Assembly: GCA_016802295.1 (NCBI GenBank)
Contig: JAESIW010000137.1
Coordinates: forward strand, 5,830,146-5,894,145
Length of the DNA: 64,000 bases
Source: Brachionus rotundiformis
Lineage: Eukaryota; Rotifera; Eurotatoria; Ploima; Brachionidae
Direction of reading: 5' to 3'
Of the stretch, positions 1 to 12,792 are shown one piece after another. The notes beneath the pieces were generated by a model. The model worked only from the letters and a program-made list of their open reading frames with translations, made no database searches and was not told the origin of the DNA. How positions within the stretch are numbered: position 1 is the first letter of the stretch; each line of letters starts with the position of its first letter. A program made the position numbers and the translations under genes.

Positions 1-2420
1 TTTTTTAATAAAATTGGATTTATGACTAAATATTAATTTTGTTGTTAGATATATGTATATATGTATATAGTTGAATTCTTGTAATGCTAAATGAATAAAT
101 AAGTGCTAATTAAAATTTTGTTTTGACTGTGGGATTTTTTTAAAAAACAATTCAGATAAAAAAATCGAAAATCAATCAGCATTTAAAAGTATCAATTCTA
201 AAAAACTAGCTTGCCTTAAGACTTATATTGGAAAATTGAAAATAATTAATCTTGAAAATTCGAAAATCCTGGCTGGAAAAGAATACTTTACCAAAATAAC
301 TCATCCACCACCACTATTTAAACATTGTTGATTTACATTTAATTTTTTAAGATTTAGAATTAAAAAAAATAAACTTCTTATTTTATACTAGGGCTAAAAA
401 AGTAAAAATTGAATTAATTTAAAAAAAATAATTTAGCCCAAATTCGAAATTAAAAGCTATTCGATTTTTTACTTTTTTTTTTAATTTTTAAACTTTAGTT
501 AAATATTTTTAAAAAAATTGTAAAAAAAAATTTAAATAAATAAAAATTACAGGTAGTTAAATTTGTTTTTATCGAAAAGTTAGAACAAATATCAAATAAA
601 AAATATTCAAATTAAGGAATCGAATTTTATTCTCTTCACAAAACTATTTTTTACTAACTAAAATTATATTAAAATAATTGACACTACTAAAAACTTAATT
701 TCCAAAATTTTAAACATAAAAAAATAGATAATTTCAAATAAATAAGCTAATCAACTTAATCAAATATTATTTAGGATGAATGAATGGAAAACGGAAGAAA
801 TATTTTTATTACTTTTTTATAATTTGTTGAAAAGCTGTGCACAAACGTCCACATTTATCGAATAGATAATTGACCATCAGCTCCAATTTTGAACATTTTC
901 TATTTCAAATTCTAAAATCAACACTAAAAATTATTAATTGACTGCTTTTTTAATATTTCCAAAATGCATAAATTTGAACAATTGTTTATCTTTCTTACAA
1001 TAAACTTTGAATCCGGTCAATTTTAATATTTTTCGAACCAATATTGTATTGATTTAAAAATTTCTAATATCTTTCTATTTTTTAATAAGATAGTTTGGGC
1101 GGGTCCGGGCACTTCGGAATGGTGCTTAGACCTCCCTTTAAGTTCCATGTATGAGAATATGAGAGTGAAACAAATTAGCAGAAAAGTCTCAAAATTTATT
1201 AAATAATTTTAAAAAAATAAAATTTTTACTTTGGACCGTATTTCATCAAATATAAATTTTCCACTTGAAGAAATGAGATGTCAAAATGTTGGCTTCTCTT
1301 TTTCAAAATTTTTTCATATTTTCTAATTAAAATTAATAATATTTTTTTGTCAAATATATAAATTTACTATGATTATTTATAAAGTTTAAATGGGCATCAA
1401 CACTATTCAAATTTTTATTGTTATTAGGTCGCTCACTTTTTATTTTTTTTATTTAAGCTTGTTTATCAGTATTTTGAACTATAGTCACAGTAATTTTAAA
1501 TGGTCAGCAAAAAAAATAATAAATAGCCAAACTGACCAAGCGGTGGTTTTGAGTCCGTCTCATTCGACGGCTAAATGTGTCCCATTCGAGCATTTAGAGC
1601 TTGTTTCTTAATCTAAATTACTCAAAGTAGATTAAGTCCTTAAAGTCCTTGCTATAAAAGCCTGGAAGAATCTAATTACTCAGTCTAAACTTTATTATTA
1701 TGACTTTTCACAACAGTCTATCAATTTAAAAAAAATAAAAATCAAGAATTTATTAGACAATTTTATTAGTCATTTTAAAATTTTTTATTTTGATAAGCAA
1801 TGAAGTATAGTGACGAAATGATCATTTGAAGTGTTTAATAAGAAAATAGCTCGGATTTAAGAGGTAAACAGATCCAAAGATGCTACTCATATCATTCTAG
1901 CTTTATTTAAACGCATCTATTTTGTAACTACTCGAACACAAATAAGGTAAATATGTGTTTAGCAATTCAAGTTAGTCAAATAGAAATAATCTAAGAATCT
2001 TAGAGAGTCATTTTTAAATTTTAGATTTTGAATAGTCAAACGAGTTGTTGGGACTAGAGAGCGCTTTGTGCTCACTATAATTTTTGGTCAAAGGAAGTGA
2101 GATAAGGCTGTGAGAATAGAAAAATGTTGTTCGATTTGATCTGAGCTAAATCAAGATAGCTTAGAGACCAGTTGACAAAATTTACATTTGATCGTATGCA
2201 CACTGATTGGATATTAATTAAGCTTAATCAAGTTCATTTACTAATTTTGGACCAATAAAATATTTTTTTATTTTATTCGATTTATATGGATTCTGTAAAT
2301 TTGCTCATCCTGAATTTTACGAATCTCAAATTTTCTAAAAAATAAAAACCTTTCTTTTTTTATAAACCTTTTTATTTGAACTTTTTTTTTTAGACAAGTT
2401 GTACAAGTGACACAAAAACG
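1..2420. other. Intergenic, no gene seen
   Basis: AT-rich sequence with frequent stops in all frames and no homology I recognise. A short GC-richer patch near 1093-1135 and another near 1530-1610 stand out from the background but have no identifiable structure. A polypyrimidine-rich 3' splice site just before 2395 lies upstream of the PRDM-like start codon, so a 5' untranslated exon or a trans-spliced leader acceptor is possible here. Confidence 0.6.
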
Positions 2421-4724
2421 ATGGAAACTTCAGCAATTAATTGTTTGCTAAAACCAATTCCTGTAATGTTTAGTCAAACGTTTGCTTATCATAACCAATT
2501 TGTTACGTCGGCTGGTAGCGACATAAATCTGCACGCCCAGGTTTACTTGCTGTACGAGGTACCTGTCGCGCTGCTCGCGCGACGATTCATCAACTCCAAG
2601 GCCGATCACATCCAAATCATGGTGAGAAATGGCAATTTTTTTTAAATTTTTTTCCATCCGTTTTAAGTAAAAGTAGAGACTCATTGATTCCCAATGGTAT
2701 AAGATTTAAACAAAGTTAATTTGCTTAAATAAAAAAAAAAAATTTTATATAAATATATAAACATATTAAAATGATCAGTATAATATTTTCTTAAAATAAA
2801 TTTTAAGTTAAATTATATTCATTATTTATTAATAAGGTAAATTAGAGACACATTTATTTCCAATGGTAGAAGTTTTTAAACTAAGTTAATTTTACTCTTA
2901 TTTGATTAAAAGAATTAATTGTTTAAATTGTAAAAATAAAAATTTAATTTATATTTTTATATGTTAAGTATTTTTAAAATAATGTTAAAATGATCAGTAT
3001 AATATTTTTTTAATTAATTAAATGCGTCTAAAAAATAATTTGAAATTAAATTTTAAGTTAAAATATATTTTAAATTTATGGCTAAGGTAAAATTGAGGCA
3101 CTTGGTTCCCAAAGGTACAAGTTTTAAACACATTTAAATTGAATTTCATCCGATTAAATTAAAAAAATTAATTATTTAAATTTTAAAAAATGTATATTAA
3201 ATTAAATAAGATAAAATTTTATTCAATTAGTTAATTAAAGTCAATTAAGCGGTCTATTTGAGAGCATTAGGGTAATGTTTGTTTAAGATTAAGTAATATT
3301 TGAGCGTTTTGTTCGCTCAATGGTCCGATTAGTGCACTCAGCAATGAAAACAACTCAGTGCTCTCGGGTCATTAACAAAAAAGCTTAGGCCATGATTCAC
3401 CTGTGTTTGATCTAATCAGTAGGGAATTTATTTTTCTTTCTCCCCTCTCTTCAAATAGTTCAGCAAACATAAATCTTTAATTCTATTAAAAAAAAACAAT
3501 TAACTCAAAACGCAAATACTCATATAATAGCATAGGCCCACTTGAAACTTATATTAATCATCGTCTTAAATAAACAAAAATAAGTGTGCTATTAGATTGA
3601 ATGACCAATGTTGGAATAAGTGTGAACAGTGTTGATTTACATCGGCTTAAAGTTAGTCAAGTGGGCCTTGAGTTTTGACTTGATTTTGAGTGTCTTATTT
3701 AATCCTATTTGATGGCTCGCGTTTCACACAGAGACAAAATCCTAATCTTTTTTTTGTCTAGGTACACGAGCTGAATGGTTGTATAGTGGGACCGGGTTTT
3801 TACCAAGAATGGACCAATTACATATGCGCATCAAAAAATCGCACAGAACAAAATTTGGAATTGTGTCGCAGTCGGACAAATAACATGCTGTATTATCGGG
3901 TCATAAAGCCGATAAAAAAAGGCGACCCCCTCTTGGCATGGTTCAGCTCGGTGGTAGAAAACGAGCTGGCCAAGTCGATTTTGGCTATTGACCGCTTTGC
4001 CGAAGCTAATTCGGCTCAATGTAAATTTTGCTCGCTCGACTTCGAGCATTCCAACATGCTAAAAAGCCATTTTTTGTTTGACATGTGTGGCAAAAGGCTT
4101 AAACTTCAAAAGCAGAGTACACCACCACCTCCGTCTTCCTCATCAAGTTGTTCATCTACATCCAGCTTTTCGTTCAAGAATATCCACTCGGCATTTAGTA
4201 GTGTGAGCGAAGAACCAAAGACCGAGGTTCTTTCGTCTCGGTCATCGTCCACATCGCCAGTGTCCCTTAGCCATGAATGCCTCAAAAATGACCACAGTCA
4301 ATTAGCAACAGGAGTCGATTGGAAAATAACCATGCTCGACGGCACACAAACTGTCGAGTTGAACATGCCTGACGAAATGGGAAAGCAGAAAAAGACCCAT
4401 GTGTGCTTGTTTTGTGGCAAAGTTTATAATCGAAAGTACGGCCTTAAAATTCATCTTAGGACTCACACAGGCTACAAGCCACTGAAGTGTAAGGTATGCT
4501 CGAGACCATTTAGTGATCCGTCCAATTTAAATAAGCATGTTCGGCTTCATTCGCAAGGCGAAACGCCGTACAGGTGTCCCTATTGTGGAAAGATATTGGT
4601 GCGCAAACGAGACTTGGATAGACACATTATTTCAAGGCACTCAGGTAATTTGGACACAAATTACCAAAATGATGACCCAGAGGAGAATGAAGAGATAAAT
4701 ATTGATGAAAATGATGACGAATAA
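2421..4724 (+). CDS. PRDM13: PRDM13-like PR/SET and zinc-finger protein, two exons
   Basis: Exons 2421-2621 and 3762-4724 join in phase 0 (ATG|GTGAG donor, TCTAG|GTA acceptor) and give 387 residues. Residues 1-145 form a divergent PR/SET domain; the late part (NNMLYYRVIKPIKKGDPLLAW) has the typical SET ending. A degenerate finger at about 154 (CKFC...H...C) and a Ser/Pro-rich linker follow, then three tight C2H2 fingers at about 280-360, where SDPSNLNKHVRLH and LVRKRDLDRH match the PRDM8/PRDM13 group, closest in my memory to PRDM13. The tail is acidic. PRDM13 is a nuclear transcriptional repressor used in neuronal fate choice. At 387 residues this is much shorter than the vertebrate protein. 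AATAAA lies at 4802-4807. The family is certain; PRDM13 rather than PRDM8 is less so. Confidence 0.85.
2665..3240 (+). repeat. Three degenerate tandem copies inside the PRDM-like intron
   Basis: Three related blocks start near 2665, 2834 and 3084. Each opens with a variant of aaggtaaattagaga, then a variant of ttcccaatggtaaaag, and copies 1 and 2 then share tgatcagtataatattttt and ttttaagttaaa. Unit lengths are about 170 and 250 bp, so the array has diverged and gained indels. Confidence 0.6.
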
Positions 4725-6127
4725 GTTGGGTTTTATTATTTTACATAGTTGCGGTGCTTATTTTTTTATTTATTTTTGTTTTTTATTAAAATTTGTAAAT
4801 CAATAAAATTTAAAAATGTAGTCTAATTTGTTTATTTGCCTGAAAAAATAATACAAAGTAAGCTAAAGAATATTAAATTTCCATTAAAAAAAGATTGATT
4901 CTATTTATATTATTTATATTGGCACAAAATACATACCCAATATATTTAGCTTTTCACTTTTTAAAATATATCAATATTAGCTTATACTGACAAATTCAAT
5001 CTGCTCAATTAAAAGATTTAAATAAAATTGACTTGAATTTTATTTTAATTTTTATTAATTTAATTTGTAAATATATTAATGATTAAATTGAAAGATTTAA
5101 ATTTCTAGAAAATATTTGTTTATCTTCCAACTTTTTACTTGAACCCTTTTGAATATTTTCAATTTTTTTTCATCATTTGGTATAATGATATAATCAGATC
5201 ATTTTGGGCAAATTAAAAATTTTGCTCATTTTCATTTTGTTCAATCTTTCTCAAAATTAAAAAAGAAAAGTTGAAAAATTGCGAGATGCAATTCTAATTT
5301 TTATTTAAAATAGAAGTAGTATTATACCTCGTCCATTTATTTTTGCTCCAGGTCCATTAGATTCAAATATACCAATGATCTGTGATCAATCGAAAGTTGT
5401 TGGACAACTGGTCGAATTTGGGCAAATATTTACTCAACAGTTCCAAATTGAGCTTAGTCTAAAAAAATTCGTTTTTTTCCACTATCATCCTCACGCTCGC
5501 TCCATTCTTTTTCACTCTCGACCAAAGCCTTTCATTCTTTGACACAATTCATTAATATAATTCATTTTATAGAGGCAATTTAATTATTTTAAATTATCAA
5601 CTATGCTTAAAATAATTTAACTATTAAAAAATTAATTAGAAAAATATTAATCAACTAAATTATAAAATTAAATAGGGACAAGAAATGTTTTTTTTTTAAA
5701 TAAATTTTAACTAAATTAAAATTTTTAATTTTTAAAATAAAATACTTTAAATAAAAATTCAAATTTTCTTTTTTAATTTTTGAGCAAGATTGAACTAAAT
5801 GAAATTAAGCAAAATTTTTTAAAATATTCATTCGCAATATTTACAATAATCTGAATTAATAGTAAACTCAGTTTCAAAAATGGCTATCGTTCAACTATTT
5901 AATTAAAAAAATAGTTTTTTTAAACAGATTTTTTTTAATAGAAAACATCGTCCAACATTAATTTTTTTAGATACATTAAAGATAAATCATTTTATTAATT
6001 ATATTATCATTGCATTATTAATTATCAGAAAGTTAGACAATATATGCAAAGGTTTTTATTGAGACAAGTTTTCCGATTAAAAATATGCTATTTTCAAAAC
6101 GAACTGAAATATAAGAAAGTGAAAATC
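4725..6127. other. Intergenic, no gene seen
   Basis: AT-rich sequence downstream of the PRDM-like gene. I see no ORF, RNA gene or transposon ends. Confidence 0.6.
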
Positions 6128-6131
6128 TTAA

Positions 6132-6347
6132 CACTAGAAGACCCGACGGGTTTTTTAGACCCATTTTTTTAAATTTCAAATCTCAATATCTTTTGAATGC
6201 AGAAACAGAATTTAATATTCAGTATTTTATTTTATAGATTTATGGAGACTTTATTGAATATCAAAAAAAAAATGTTGCTATTCTATGATAATTTTTTTAA
6301 AAATTAGTTTTTAAATTATTGTCATTTTTTGGTCGGGCTTTCTAGTG
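6132..6347. mobile_element. piggyBac-type MITE (216 bp, TTAA flanks)
   Basis: The element is flanked by TTAA at 6128-6131 and 6348-6351. Its ends are inverted: left CACTAGAAGACCCGAC, right complement CACTAGAAAGCCCGAC. A TTAA target and ends beginning CMYTAGAA are the hallmarks of the piggyBac superfamily. There is no ORF, so it is non-autonomous. Confidence 0.75.
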
Positions 6348-6351
6348 TTAA

Positions 6352-8176
6352 AATGGTCAAATTTAACTGCCTTAAATTTTATGTTGTGCCAGTTTTTTGA
6401 AATTGTACTTCAACTGATATCAATTTTAAGGTCAATTAGCTTTTTTAAGCTGTAGTTTTTTGTGCGTTGATAGCATACCTTCACCAAAGTTTTATAATTT
6501 ACTCTAAAAATAATAAAGCTTAATTAAAAGAGTTTAGGAGCTTTTTACAATTGTTAATTATTAATGTGATTATGAATTCGCTAAAAACTAAGATAAAATT
6601 GAATTGTTAAACCAAGGCTTAAAATTAAACCATTAAATTCTAAAATAAATGAACATTTCGTGACATTATATTAGTGATGTATCTTGATCTTGATTGTGCG
6701 ATCCGTCCTCTAATAAAGATTATTTCCAGTTGGTGGTGAAATTGCTGAGCTAGTATTTCTAATGCGATATTTATTATTTAGCTTTTAATAATTTTATTTT
6801 TAATTAGTTGCATTTGTTAGTACTAAGAACCTCTGGGTTGTGGCAATAGAAACTCGCTGTAAATTTAACCATTTGCTTAGTTTTTTTTGTTTAAACTTAA
6901 TCTTAAGATTCCTAATGCTATTATTCAATAATTGTATTATTAACTTGAAAAGATAATACTTCTTATAAAATATTATTTCCTAATCTTTAAGAATATTCTT
7001 CTAAAATATATCAATTGGTACGTCTACTACAGGTTATTTTGAATGTTAATGACAACATATCTTTCAAGGGTTGTTTTGTTAATTGTACTGCTAAAAAAAA
7101 AGATAAGTAAAATACTGGATTTTTGAGTCAATGTTTATTACAGAGTACTTACATTAGATAAATATTTAATTATATTTGAATCCTTTTGTAGTAATGAAGT
7201 TGATGATCAATTCAAAATGTAATTTCAATTCAAAGAGTTTATCTTTAGATATTAGAATTAATCTTTAGTTTAATTAAAATAATAATTTTGATTATTAAAA
7301 ATGTTTTCTCAATTAGTTGATTAGGTTAATCTTTAAATTTGTAAATTTTAAGGTCTTTAAGTTTTTAAAAATATTGGTAGTAAAGAATTTATTAATATTT
7401 GGATTTAATTTCTAAATTTAATTTTGAATGTTAGTAATACTTTTGAAATAAATTCAAAGTAAGCTTTTACAAGAAACAAAAAGAGAGTTTTTATCAATGG
7501 GTTGAGAAAATATTTCAGGATTAATTGTCTATATATTTGAATTTAAAATAAAAATTCATGTTTTTAGTAAAGATTAGAATTTTTTGTTTTTTTGATAATT
7601 TTCAGTAATTTTGCCTTTAAATAAAAAAGTCTATGACTCTGTGAAAATCTAATTGAAATGACATTATCAACTTCAAGATGCCGTAAAATGCTGTCTTGTA
7701 CAAAGCTTATGAACAAATTATAAAAATCATGCCAAAAATTATTACTAAATAAAAATTAATAACTATTTTTCAATATAAAATTTGATTGAATCATATTTTA
7801 ATGATGAGCAAACCATGTCATACCATTAAATTACACGGTGCCTAACTTTGGATTCAAAATATTCGTGCAGAATCTAATCCTAAACTTCAATTTATCCATC
7901 ATCATATCATTTATTAAATAAATATCTATATATTAATATTATTGAAAATATATGACTCGATTAGTTACATCTGACCATAGATGCATCCATGCTATGCATA
8001 TACCAACTGTGCATGTCAATCGTATTAGCGTAGCGTTCGAAAAGTCTCCTTAAATTGCATTGATTGACACATATTTACTGAGGGCTACAGTAACAAAAAT
8101 TAATCTTTCTATAAAATTTTGAACATAAGCCTCTTTGAATAAAAATCATGTTGTCAATTAATTAATAAACAATTTT
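6352..8176. other. Intergenic, no gene seen
   Basis: AT-rich sequence without a supportable ORF or RNA gene. Around 7970-8060 the composition is slightly less AT-rich, with no structure I can name. Confidence 0.55.
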
Positions 8177-8560
8177 TTATAAGTTTTTGATAAATATTTC
8201 AAAATCAGAAAAGGCAGAATATGTTTGAATACTTTTAAATTCAGTAAAAATTTGAAAATAACTAGTGTAATTTGTGTCACCTGCAAAAAACTTGATTAAG
8301 CTAAATACCGGTTCATACATGTCGTTTATAAATATGATAAATGGTAAGGGGAAAGTGCCTTTTGGACACGTCCTTTCAATCAGACACATAGTAGACACAT
8401 TTTTTTAAGTACTACTCTTTGCTTACGCCCAGTCAAAAAAACTAAAAGCCAATTAAGGAATTTCCCAATGAAACCGTATGCTTCTAGTTTTGAGATTAGA
8501 GTTCTTTGTGCGACTTTTGCAAAATTGATAAAGACTATTTCCTAAGGAAATACGGAACTT
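8177..8560 (-). mobile_element. Decayed LINE reverse transcriptase fragment
   Basis: The minus strand translates, with frameshifts and stops, to pieces of a non-LTR reverse transcriptase. Upstream lies a stretch resembling SKLEAYGFIGKFLNW, then CPKGTFPLPFIIFINDMYEP (compare GxVLGPLLFxIYINDL) and IKFFAGDTNY, where the catalytic FADDT motif has become FAGDT. The polymerase is dead. The pattern fits the CR1/L2/Rex1 group. Only the central RT region is recognisable. Confidence 0.7.
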
Positions 8561-9510
8561 AATACTTACTTTATCGATCGTTTTGATAGGTTTTGTTAAC
8601 ATCTTTTGAAAATAAAACCCTGTTGTTTTTAAATCAAGTCATACTCAATCAAGATGGGCGATCGTTGCAACCTTAATGATTTTTTTCAATATTTTGAAGT
8701 TGACATCTCTTGAAAAAAATTCATATGAATTAGTAAATCATAAAAATAAATATATTCTTTTAAAAAAAATAATAATTTTTAAATCTTTTTAGCTAAAAAA
8801 TTAAGTAAATTAAATAATAAAATCTAAACAATTTAATAATATTTAATATTTAATATCAAAGTTTATCTATTTTTAAGAAATCGCTATGACTTTTTCAACA
8901 ATTCCTATCTTGGAATGCGTCATAAAAGAAGGTTGATTGAAATTTAAAACTTAAAAATTTCATAACATAGTAGAAATTTTATAGGTGAGGTTGTAACTTA
9001 TTTGTTCGGTAACTCTATTTTAAATAAAAATTAATTTTGTTTAGATAATAGAGATAAAACTTGAATGATTTTTAAGATAAGAACCTCTTTAATAAATTTA
9101 AAAGCTAAAATAAAATTCAAAATGAAATTAAATTTAAAAAAAATGCAATTTTTAATTTAAAAAATGATTTAAAGTTAAATTATTTTTTCTTATATTAATA
9201 ATATAGTCAAAAAATAAAATTTTACTTATAAAATGTATAAAATTTCTTTCATTTTAATGAAAATTGTAAAACATTTTGTCAAATTTGTCTCTCGTCAAAT
9301 TACTTAAAAATTTCAATCTTTTATAAATCTTGAAATTTCTTTAAAACATGCTTTATTCGAATAAATAAAAAATATAAACACAAAATAAAAGCTAAAACAA
9401 ATAAAATACTTAGTAAATATTTTTATTAAAAAAAAAATATTTCAAAAAAAAATTATTTACTGAAATTCGGTGAAGAAAAATTATTTTCAAAAAAATTCTA
9501 AAAGGTGATT
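8561..9510. other. Intergenic, no gene seen
   Basis: Very AT-rich with long A and T runs. Nothing supportable on either strand. Confidence 0.55.
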
Positions 9511-9941
9511 TTAAAATGAATTTTTTTTTAAATGATGTGAATATTGTTTTCTATATGAAGGACAGCAAGCTGCCAATTGTGCCATTCGCCATGTTTTGCT
9601 CACTTGACCGTTACTATGTACATTGGTACAATTAACATTTCTGCACAATTCCCAGTGTAGCGGACTGTATTCTCGTTTTAGTTTAACATAAGATGACAAG
9701 TTTGGACTTCGACGTTTATTTTTGTAATAAAAATTGTCTTTCAGAAGAGATAAAATTTGTTTGTTAGAATATTGATTTGATTCAAGTAAATCTAGCAAAA
9801 TATCAGACTCACATTGAACTTTGGGTGCTCTATCTTTTATATAAAAAATTGTTAGGCTAGATACTTTAAATTAAAAAAATTACTTATTAGAACAATTATT
9901 GTCACAAGAACAATAACCAGTAATTTTTTCATTGATTTCAT
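9511..9941 (-). CDS. Small secreted cysteine-containing protein, two exons
   Basis: Exon 1 (9884-9941) encodes a signal peptide, MKSMKKLLVIVLVTIIVLI. A short intron (GTAATT donor at 9883, AAAAG acceptor ending at 9834) is removed in phase 1, and exon 2 (9511-9833) continues the frame to a stop, giving 126 residues. The mature part starts near APKVQC and carries five cysteines (QCE, ELCRNVNC, AACCP). Basic KNKRR and KLKRE stretches could be processing sites, so a prohormone or growth-factor-like peptide is possible. I do not recognise the family. The exon join rests on my reading of splice sites; exon 2 alone would have no signal sequence. Confidence 0.6.
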
Positions 9942-11951
9942 TTTGATAAATTATAAGAGTTTTTAAAATTGATTTTAAATATACCTTTTGAAAAAAATTA
10001 ATGAGTTTAAACTATAAATTTGTTGCAAAATCGTCAGGAAATAAATAGGAAAAGTTATATGTTTCCGATTGAGTAGGTTTTTATTAATTCATGATATATC
10101 ACAATACAAGACCTACGCTTCATAGCCAGATTTAATATTTAAATTTCAATTTCTAATTTAAATTGCTTAAAGTTATTAAAATTTAATACTTTATCTAATA
10201 ACTGATTATTTATGTTGACTCATTTATTCTTCAATGAATTATGAGTTTTCTTCTAAAAATGACAAATATTTGTTGAACGCAACTTCCTGCTAAAGAGTAA
10301 ATAGTTTAATGCCCATTATTAAATTATTTTAATTAGTAAAAATACAACAAAATGAGCAAAACTTGACTACCAACCTACTTATATATGTTTAACCAGAAGT
10401 TTTGGTTTATTTTAAGCATTACTATTTTTCAATAATTCATAAAACATACGACTTAGATTGTACGAAAAAAGTGTTAATCGTACGAGAATTTTTAAATATT
10501 AAATTAAATATGAAATTACGCAATTAAATTAAAGTCTTCTTAAATCTCAGATATTTGTCCCCTTCACACATATTAAAAAGTTTATATTATGGAAGTAAAA
10601 TATTAAATTTTTGATATGTTAAACTAATGTTTTGTTTACGAATAAAAAGTTAAGCGTTTTTATCAAATTTTAAAAATTTTTAAAAAAATCCAACTATCTT
10701 TCTTTGAATGTTACGTAACATTCAAAGTATCCTCTATCTTTTAATATTATATAACTAAAACATATTTTTAATCTTCCTTTTAAATTATCTAAATGTAAAA
10801 CTTTCTATGATGAAACATTCTATTTATATTCACAAAATACCTTGCTTTTTTTGATCATTAAAAAAAATACCAAAAATAAAAATACTCTTTTTTTATACCG
10901 AATAATCTAATCACGTCAGTTTGACTACTTATTGATCCTATTATGTGCTAAACTCACGGATGTAATTAATGGATCAAGTTATATTAATAAATCCTATAAT
11001 TAACCACTGAATTTGTGTAGCGTTAGAAAAAGAATATTTATCTAAAAGGCTTTATCAATTATTAGTAATTTTCGAAAATTACGTAATTTGAGAAATTTAA
11101 ATATTTTTAAATATTATTCTTTTTGTTTTTAAATAATAAATTTAGGCTCAATTTCAGATCTTAAATTATGACACTAGATAATGCATTAATTTTTCAATTC
11201 TATTGTTCATCAGCGACTATCAACTTTGACCACCAACTGTCTACAATCTTTTATATTTAATAATCTTCAAATTAAATGATCAAAATCTCCTGAGTCAAGA
11301 AATATTGATAAAAAATGTAGGTTGAGTAGTAAGGAGATTTCTCGATAAAATAAAAATTTAATTATGAATCAGATTAGATATTAAAAAATAATAAGAAAAG
11401 AATCGATTTAAGCCACGATTTTTTTTCTATTTTACCTTACCTAAAGGCAACTTATAATTCACTCGTGCTTCAAATGAGGACAGTAAGCAAAAATAATTTA
11501 AATTTAACTAAGATGTTTTAAATTTTTATTAAAACACAATTCGAAGTTGCCAAGGCGAATACAAAACAAAAAGTATGATTAAATTTTATATATTTATTCA
11601 AAATTAACCAAATAAAGATATCGACAAGAAAACAGAAAATTGTTTGCTTCTATTTGAATTGTTATTGTAAAGCTTTGTAGTTCATTACTCTTCTGTAAAA
11701 ACTTGACTCATTTAGGTTGAGTTTATCCTCTAAATTAAAACTTAAAATTTAAATATTAATAAGTAAATTACTGAAAGAAAATTAAAGCAAAAGCTTTTGA
11801 TTGAATAAAACTTTTAAAAGAACAATTACTTGAAATCATTAGTCATTATTTAAACTTGAAAAAATAAATATAAAAAATTAAATTAAAATAAATATAAAAA
11901 AGAATAAAAGATAAATATAATAGATAAAAGTAAATAGATTTAAAACAAGAT
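9942..11951. other. Intergenic, no gene seen
   Basis: AT-rich sequence with no supportable gene. It contains a 26-bp perfect palindrome at 10702-10727 (listed separately) and a second ACGT-centred palindrome near 11077-11090. Confidence 0.55.
10702..10727. repeat. 26-bp perfect palindrome centred on TTACGTAA
   Basis: CTTTGAATGTTAC is followed immediately by its exact reverse complement. The centre TTACGTAA is the consensus site of PAR-bZIP/E4BP4-type factors, so this may be a binding site, although a chance or transposon origin is also possible. Confidence 0.6.
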
Positions 11952-12356
11952 TTACTCATTGTATGATATTTGCTTGTTGTTTGGTAACTGAGTTTGCATC
12001 AAATGTACCTCTCTTCTAACATAATCGCTCATGTCTTCCTTATCATCGGATGGCACATACATGTCCAGACTCTGAATTTCATATTCTGGCATTTTTTGAC
12101 TTTGAGTAATGCTAATAGTAGGAATGTTATAGGTCATTGTGTTCATGCTGTCCTCGAATATTGCTCGGCTGTTTCGGTACCGCCTCCAAAGAACACAAAT
12201 GATTATTATGGATACAATGGTGGCGACTATAATTAGAGAAGCCAAAGCGATCAAAATTGCCCATGGATCATGATTAACCACTCGATGGGCTTTCAAATCA
12301 TTCGGATTCATAGTTAGAGCAAGTTTAAAAGTAAACTCGAATTTTTTTTTATTCAA
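11952..12356 (-). CDS. C-terminal exon of a single-pass membrane protein
   Basis: The ORF encodes up to 134 residues. After a short polar stretch ending HRVVNHDPW comes one strong membrane helix (AILIALASLIIVATIVSIII), a basic stop-transfer RRYRN, and a roughly 75-residue cytoplasmic tail rich in Ser, Asp, Tyr and Gln. There is no signal peptide, and the first 15 residues (MNKKKFEFTF...) look like read-through of intron sequence, with a possible acceptor near TTCGAG. It therefore looks like the last coding exon of a larger type I receptor or adhesion protein. The juxtamembrane DPWAI sequence reminds me of cadherin-type last exons, but I cannot assign it. No matching upstream exons were found between here and the tRNA cluster. 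Confidence 0.5.
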   Translation of the reverse strand: MNKKKFEFTFKLALTMNPNDLKAHRVVNHDPWAILIALASLIIVATIVSIIIICVLWRRYRNSRAIFEDSMNTMTYNIPTISITQSQKMPEYEIQSLDMYVPSDDKEDMSDYVRREVHLMQTQLPNNKQISYNE

Positions 12357-12718
12357 AAATTTGTTTTTTGATTAAAAAAAGGGATTAAAATTTTTTCTCG
12401 TACAAATTGTATAAAGCCGAAAATTTTTGTCTTGTTTACCAAGATTATCATGTTTATTTGGATAAACCAAGGAAATTGGATTGTTTGAGAAATTTGGGCC
12501 AAAAATTTAACTTTTAAACAAATTTTGTGATGGTTTGTTTAGTTTTTATCTTAAACTTTGAAAAAATTTCAACTTATCTAAATTTTTTGTTAATTCTTCC
12601 GAATAATTTTAATTAAAAATTCGTTTTAAATTTTAATAAATTTTATTAAACTAAATAAAGATATATTTTTTCTTTTAATCATTTAAGAAACATCAAATAG
12701 AAATTTGGCAAAAAAGTT

Positions 12719-12735
12719 CGTCCCTAGGTGGATTC

Positions 12736-12772
<37 letters not shown>

Positions 12773-12792
12773 GCCGATTGCGCCATAGAGAC
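12719..12792 (-). tRNA. tRNA-Asn (GUU)
   Basis: A 74-nt cloverleaf on the minus strand, with acceptor arms GTCTCTA/TAGGGAC, D arm, anticodon loop CTGTTAA and T loop GGTTCGAATCC. It has no intron and is identical to the opposite-strand copy at 12888-12961. Confidence 0.95.

Noticed and set aside
2448..2684. 78-residue minus-strand frame
   Set aside because: Opposite the first PRDM-like exon; antisense shadow.
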